Assembly (NCBI GenBank): GCA_910588005.1
Contig: CAJUQM010000080.1
Location: 1 to 7,215, forward strand
DNA: 7,215 bases
Source: an uncultured Oscillibacter sp.
GTDB lineage: Bacteria > Bacillota > Clostridia > Oscillospirales > Oscillospiraceae
Direction: 5' to 3'
Made by a program: the position numbers and the translations under genes. The notes under the pieces were generated by a model. The model did not search any database. It saw only the letters and a list, made by a program, of their open reading frames with translations, and had not been told where the DNA came from. How positions within the stretch are numbered: the first letter of the stretch is position 1; every line of letters starts with the position of its first letter. Below are positions 3,952 through 7,215 of this stretch, piece after piece.

Positions 3952-6612
3952 ATGCAAACGACAAAAACACCCCGCTGGCAGAATATCGTGGGCCTGCTGC
4001 TGGCACTTTGTATGGCACTGACCCTGCTGTCCGTCCAGGCCCTCGCCGCCCCCGGCGATGAGGCCGAACCGGACACCCCCGCAGACCCCATTGTGCTCTC
4101 CCCCGCTCTGGAGAATGAGACTGTCACTTACACCGGCGACCCCATGCCGTACCACGGCGCGGAGGGGCTGGAGGGTATCTCCGCCGCCGCTGTCACCTAT
4201 ATGGGGAGAGACGGCACGAAGTATCCCGAAACCAACGCCGCCCCCACCAATGCCGGAACCTACACCGTGACCGCCGCCCTTACACCGGATGAGGGGTATC
4301 TGCTGGCGGATGGTCTTTATACCGCCGTCCTGACCATTGAGAAAGCGGCCCAGGATACGCCAGCGGCCACCCTGGAGGACCGCTCCGCCCACTCCCTGAC
4401 CGTGACCGCCATTCCCGGCGCGGAGTACTGCATAGACGGCGGCGGGACATGGCAGGACACCAGTACCTTTTATGACCTGGAGGCAGACACCAGCTATGCA
4501 ATCCTGGTACGCATGAAAGAGGACGAAAATCATTTCGCCTCCGGGATGTGTCCGGTAGCTGGCACTACCACCGGCACAACAGTAGATGTGTTGGGGCTGG
4601 AGCTGCCCGCCTACAACGCTGTCTATAACGGCACCGGACACGTCTACCCCACGGACCAGCTCACCGGCCTGAAGGGCGTGAAGAACATCCACGTCACGTA
4701 TATTGGCACTCTGCCCAACGGGAAGCCCTACGAGCTGCCCAGTCCGCCGGTTGACGCTGGGAGCTACACGGCGCGGCTCTGGCTGACAGCCACAGACGGC
4801 TGGACGCTGACCGCAGACCAGCTTGATGCGGCAATGACCATCTCCAAAGCAGCTCAGGCCATGACAGCCACGCCCGCTATTGCGGACCGAACCACATCCA
4901 CCATTGCGCTGACCGCCATTCCCGGCGCGGAGTACAGCATGGACGGCGGCGGGACATGGCAGGATGACCCCCGATTTACCGGACTGGCCTCCAACACCGC
5001 CTACACCTTCTCCCTGCGGATGAAGGAGACGGACAACTATCTGTCCTCTGACAGCCGGACCGTGGAGGGCAGGACCCTGGCAGACACCGGCCTGACCTAC
5101 GAGATCGACTTCTATCGGGAAACCATCCATTTTGACCCCGCTGTGGTGGAAATGGGGAAGGACCGGAAGCTGGCCGCGCTTCTGGCGGACGGCTCTGCCA
5201 TAGAACCGGGCATGACAGTCTATATGCGTCTGGTGGACGGCGGCGCCGGCGAACCCGGACCTATCATCGCCGCCGAACTGCCGGAACGCCCGGAGGCCCC
5301 GGATGTGACGGTTGATCTCCGCAACCTCACCGCAGATACCACCAGGGATATGGAGTATTCCGCTGACGGCGGCAAGGCTTGGGCAAAATGTGTTTCCGAC
5401 ATGGATGTGTCCTCCCTGATCGGGAAGAAATTCCTTGTCCGAGAAGCCGCCACGCTTAATCGGTTTGCCAGTGAAGCCGCAGAGTTCGCCATCCCCGCCC
5501 GTGGGGAGAGGCCGTCTGTCACACTGAACACCACAGCTGAGACTGTCAGCACCGCCGTGGGCATGGACTTCTCCGCAGACGGCGGCAAAACCTGGAAGCC
5601 CTGTACCGGCCCCCTGGACGTGTCCAGCCTGACCGGAAAAGAAATTCTGGTCCGCTATTCTTCCAGCGAGGCCGCGCCGCCCAGCGAAGCGGCCAAGGTA
5701 AAGGTCCCCGCCCGCCGCAGCGCCCCCGCTTCCGGTCATACCGATGAGACCCGGCGGGGCCGCAATGACGGCACCCTGACCGGCACTGCCAAAACGATGG
5801 AGTACCGCCTCACCCCCAACGGCAAGTGGACAGCGATTTCCAGCAGTACGGTCACGGGACTGGCTCCTGGTATCTATGAGGTGCGCTATGCCGCTGATGA
5901 CGCCAATTTTGTTTCCCAGACGCAGAGCGTGGTCATTCTCAAAGGCGGCGATCTCCCCGGTTCCCGGCTGTATCTGCTGGACCGGGACAACCATACCGCC
6001 TATATCACCGGACGGACCAGCACACAGGCCGCGCCCACCGCTGACATCACCCGTGCCGAGACTGCGACCATCCTCTACCGCCTGCTGACCCAGGAGGCGA
6101 AAGCCAATTACAGCGCCAGCGTCAGCCCCTTTCAGGATGTTCCCGGCAATACATGGTACAGCGCCGCCGTTGCCACTCTGGCAAATATGGATGTGCTCTC
6201 CATCTATCAGGGCGGCACATTTGAACCGAACCGCAGTATCACCCGTGGAGAACTGGCGGCGATCCTCGCCCGGTTCTGCGGTACGGCTGGTGCATCCGGC
6301 GGAGATCACTTTACCGACATTTCCGGCAGCTGGGCGCGGGAGGCCATCAATCTGGCGGCGGAGGCCGGTCTGATTTACGGCTACACGGACGGAACCTTCC
6401 GCCCCGACCAGACCATTACCCGAGCGGAAACTATTGCAATGGTCAACCGTATCCTGGGCCGAAGTATCCAGGCCGGAACGGTCCTGAGCGGGTATAAGTC
6501 CTTCCAGGATGTTCCCGCCAGCGCATGGTACTACTGGGATATTGTCGAGGCATCCAACAGCCACAGCCACAGTATGGACGGCTCCACGGAACAGTGGACC
6601 GCCATCGGATAA
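3952..6612 (+). CDS. Secreted S-layer-homology (SLH) protein with Ig/MBG-like repeats
   Basis: An 886-residue exported protein. The signal peptide has a basic start, a hydrophobic core at about 13-28 and an ALA cleavage site at 30-32. Residues 55-131 and 217-300 look like MBG/Ig-type modules (VTYTGDPMPY, NAGTYTVTA, YNAVYNGTG, DAGSYTARL). Each is followed by a module with IPGAEY and DGGGTWQD (154-169 and 323-338). Further modules carry SADGGK (470-475 and 541-546) and a related one at about 615-660. The C-terminus has a degenerate SLH unit (about 673-712, ITRAETATILYRLL) and two clear ones (727-775 with ITRGE, 787-835 with ITRAE). A partial unit follows (FQDVPASAWYYWDIVEAS, 851-868). Family knowledge: SLH domains bind pyruvylated wall polysaccharide, so the protein sits on the cell wall. 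No catalytic domain is visible. AAAGGAG at 3936-3942 supports ATG 3952. An adhesion or cell-contact role is inferred only. Confidence 0.92.
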   Translation: MQTTKTPRWQNIVGLLLALCMALTLLSVQALAAPGDEAEPDTPADPIVLSPALENETVTYTGDPMPYHGAEGLEGISAAAVTYMGRDGTKYPETNAAPTNAGTYTVTAALTPDEGYLLADGLYTAVLTIEKAAQDTPAATLEDRSAHSLTVTAIPGAEYCIDGGGTWQDTSTFYDLEADTSYAILVRMKEDENHFASGMCPVAGTTTGTTVDVLGLELPAYNAVYNGTGHVYPTDQLTGLKGVKNIHVTYIGTLPNGKPYELPSPPVDAGSYTARLWLTATDGWTLTADQLDAAMTISKAAQAMTATPAIADRTTSTIALTAIPGAEYSMDGGGTWQDDPRFTGLASNTAYTFSLRMKETDNYLSSDSRTVEGRTLADTGLTYEIDFYRETIHFDPAVVEMGKDRKLAALLADGSAIEPGMTVYMRLVDGGAGEPGPIIAAELPERPEAPDVTVDLRNLTADTTRDMEYSADGGKAWAKCVSDMDVSSLIGKKFLVREAATLNRFASEAAEFAIPARGERPSVTLNTTAETVSTAVGMDFSADGGKTWKPCTGPLDVSSLTGKEILVRYSSSEAAPPSEAAKVKVPARRSAPASGHTDETRRGRNDGTLTGTAKTMEYRLTPNGKWTAISSSTVTGLAPGIYEVRYAADDANFVSQTQSVVILKGGDLPGSRLYLLDRDNHTAYITGRTSTQAAPTADITRAETATILYRLLTQEAKANYSASVSPFQDVPGNTWYSAAVATLANMDVLSIYQGGTFEPNRSITRGELAAILARFCGTAGASGGDHFTDISGSWAREAINLAAEAGLIYGYTDGTFRPDQTITRAETIAMVNRILGRSIQAGTVLSGYKSFQDVPASAWYYWDIVEASNSHSHSMDGSTEQWTAIG
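4403..4457 (+). repeat. Internal direct repeat, copy 1, in the SLH gene
   Basis: This 55-base stretch matches 4910-4964 at 53 positions, 507 bases (169 codons) apart and in the same frame. It encodes TAIPGAEYCIDGGGTWQD; copy 2 has SM instead of CI. Recent duplication or gene conversion between modules would explain the near identity. Confidence 0.88.
4910..4964 (+). repeat. Internal direct repeat, copy 2, in the SLH gene
   Basis: Second copy of the 55-base in-frame repeat, encoding TAIPGAEYSMDGGGTWQD. It differs from copy 1 at two bases, both changing the encoded residue (Cys to Ser, Ile to Met). The sequence around it is much more diverged between the two modules. Confidence 0.88.
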
Positions 6613-6613
6613 G

Positions 6614-6624
6614 AAAGGAGGAGG
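6614..6624 (+). promoter_or_regulatory. Ribosome binding site supporting a TTG start at 6628
   Basis: AAAGGAGGAGG begins one base after the TAA of the SLH gene. Counting from the GGAGG at 6617-6621 it lies 6 bases before TTG 6628. The next in-frame ATG is 19 codons further on, after the first two cysteines, so the TTG is preferred. Confidence 0.75.
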
Positions 6625-6627
6625 CTC

Positions 6628-7215
6628 TTGTATATCAACACATTTCAGTACACAGCGGAGGACGTGGACTGCAAGCTGTGTACCATGTACGCCGGAAAGA
6701 GGCGAGGCTGTAAGGCCAACGGCTGTCCCTGGCTGGCGGAACGCATTGAGGCCGGTGTGGTGGGCTATGAGGAGGCGGTCATGGAAACCTTTCCCCGCAG
6801 TCCTCACCTGGACGCGAAGCTGCACACGGTCATCCGCCGCTTTACCGGCTCCCTCTTTCTGAACGCCGGACACCGCCAGCGCATGGAAACTATGAAAATC
6901 CGCATGGGGTACAGCCGCCGCCGGGACCGGCCCGCCTACTTTGCCGCCATGTATCTGCTCACTGCCAACGAGGACATCTACACCCGCACCGCCAACTGCT
7001 TCTGCCACCACGGCATCGAGTTTGACTATGCCATGCTGAAGGACATTTCTCCCCATAACTACACCCTGTTTTCCGCCGCGCGGGACATCTGCGCCGACAC
7101 GTCCGGCGTAATGCTCAACGACCTCTCCAACAGAGAGGTTACGGATACGCTGGTGTTCAGCCTCATCACCAACGCCCTTCTGATCGCCCGGTACGGCTGT
7201 GCCGTCCTTGCCATC
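6628..7215 (+). CDS. Hypothetical protein with N-terminal cysteine cluster (3' end beyond window)
   Basis: A frame open from TTG 6628 to the window end encodes 196 residues without a stop, so the gene is cut by the edge. The N-terminus reads MYINTFQYTAEDVDCKLC and has C-x2-C-x9-C-x4-C (residues 15, 18, 28, 33), a spacing compatible with a small zinc or metal-binding knuckle, though this is not proven. A further CFC-HH (TANCFCHHGIEF) follows at about 126-136. There is no signal peptide. From memory, similar proteins accompany SLH genes in clostridial mobile elements, but I cannot assign a family or function. It starts 15 bases after the SLH stop codon, so the two are probably cotranscribed. 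Codon use (GC-rich third positions) matches the neighbouring genes, which supports real coding. Confidence 0.85.
   Translation, partial: MYINTFQYTAEDVDCKLCTMYAGKRRGCKANGCPWLAERIEAGVVGYEEAVMETFPRSPHLDAKLHTVIRRFTGSLFLNAGHRQRMETMKIRMGYSRRRDRPAYFAAMYLLTANEDIYTRTANCFCHHGIEFDYAMLKDISPHNYTLFSAARDICADTSGVMLNDLSNREVTDTLVFSLITNALLIARYGCAVLAI

Noticed and set aside
3988..4017. Lipoprotein signal at Cys20 of the SLH protein
   Set aside because: The residue before the Cys is Leu, not Gly/Ala/Ser, so it is not a lipobox; a standard ALA cleavage site follows.
3874..7056. A 1060-codon open frame on the minus strand across the whole SLH gene
   Set aside because: It is antisense to a clear SLH gene with signal peptide and domains. 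It lacks recognisable domains and is a usual by-product of GC-rich third codon positions in the sense gene.
1..7215. tRNA, rRNA, CRISPR array, insertion sequence or canonical parS (TGTTTCACGTGAAACA type)
   Set aside because: None seen on reading the sequence; no regularly spaced repeats and no transposase or integrase motifs.

Overview
The window looks like a backbone segment of an integrative and conjugative element (or a large plasmid) from a GC-rich, low-abundance-codon-poor gut Firmicute, most likely a Clostridia/Oscillospiraceae relative. This is inferred from strong Shine-Dalgarno sites (AAAGGAGG type), TTG starts, short gene overlaps, roughly 60% GC, an S-layer-homology (SLH) surface protein and ParA/ParB genes of the type carried by clostridial mobile elements. 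No integrase, relaxase or conjugation ATPase lies in the window, so the mobile-element assignment is an inference.

Layout. Positions 1-106 hold, on the minus strand, an internal piece of a Cna-B/SpaA-type pilin or adhesin repeat. Its reading frame stops abruptly at about 101-109, so the window opens on a broken junction. Positions 102-308 hold the possible tail of an unidentified plus-strand reading frame and a strong hairpin-plus-T-tract at 240-277, only about 30 bases before the first gene. A tight plus-strand operon follows: a ParB-family gene (309-1364), a second ParB-fold 'DGQHR' gene (1351-2148), parA (2152-2973) and another parB (2930-3868, TTG start inside parA). An intrinsic terminator closes this block at 3889-3916. 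Next come a secreted 886-residue protein with Ig/MBG-like repeats and C-terminal SLH domains (3952-6612) and the first 196 codons of a cysteine-containing protein of unknown function (6628 to the window end, TTG start). Apart from the leader at 1-308 there is no gene-free stretch above 300 bases.

How the genes may work together. ParA (deviant Walker ATPase) and the TTG-start ParB look like a cognate partition pair for maintaining an episomal or excised element. The first ParB is a close paralogue (about 70% identical over the N-terminal CTPase part by hand alignment) with a different helix-turn-helix and a different C-terminal domain. The DGQHR protein adds a third ParB-like fold. The SLH protein would sit on the cell wall outside and could act in adhesion or mating contact; this is speculation from context.

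Most interesting observation: both parB paralogues carry, at the same codon position, a 27-base palindrome inside the coding sequence. The two palindromes differ in sequence, yet three base pairs differ on both arms in a way that keeps pairing. That is a covariation pattern expected of a selected hairpin or palindromic DNA site rather than of protein constraint alone. It lies directly before the divergent helix-turn-helix segment.
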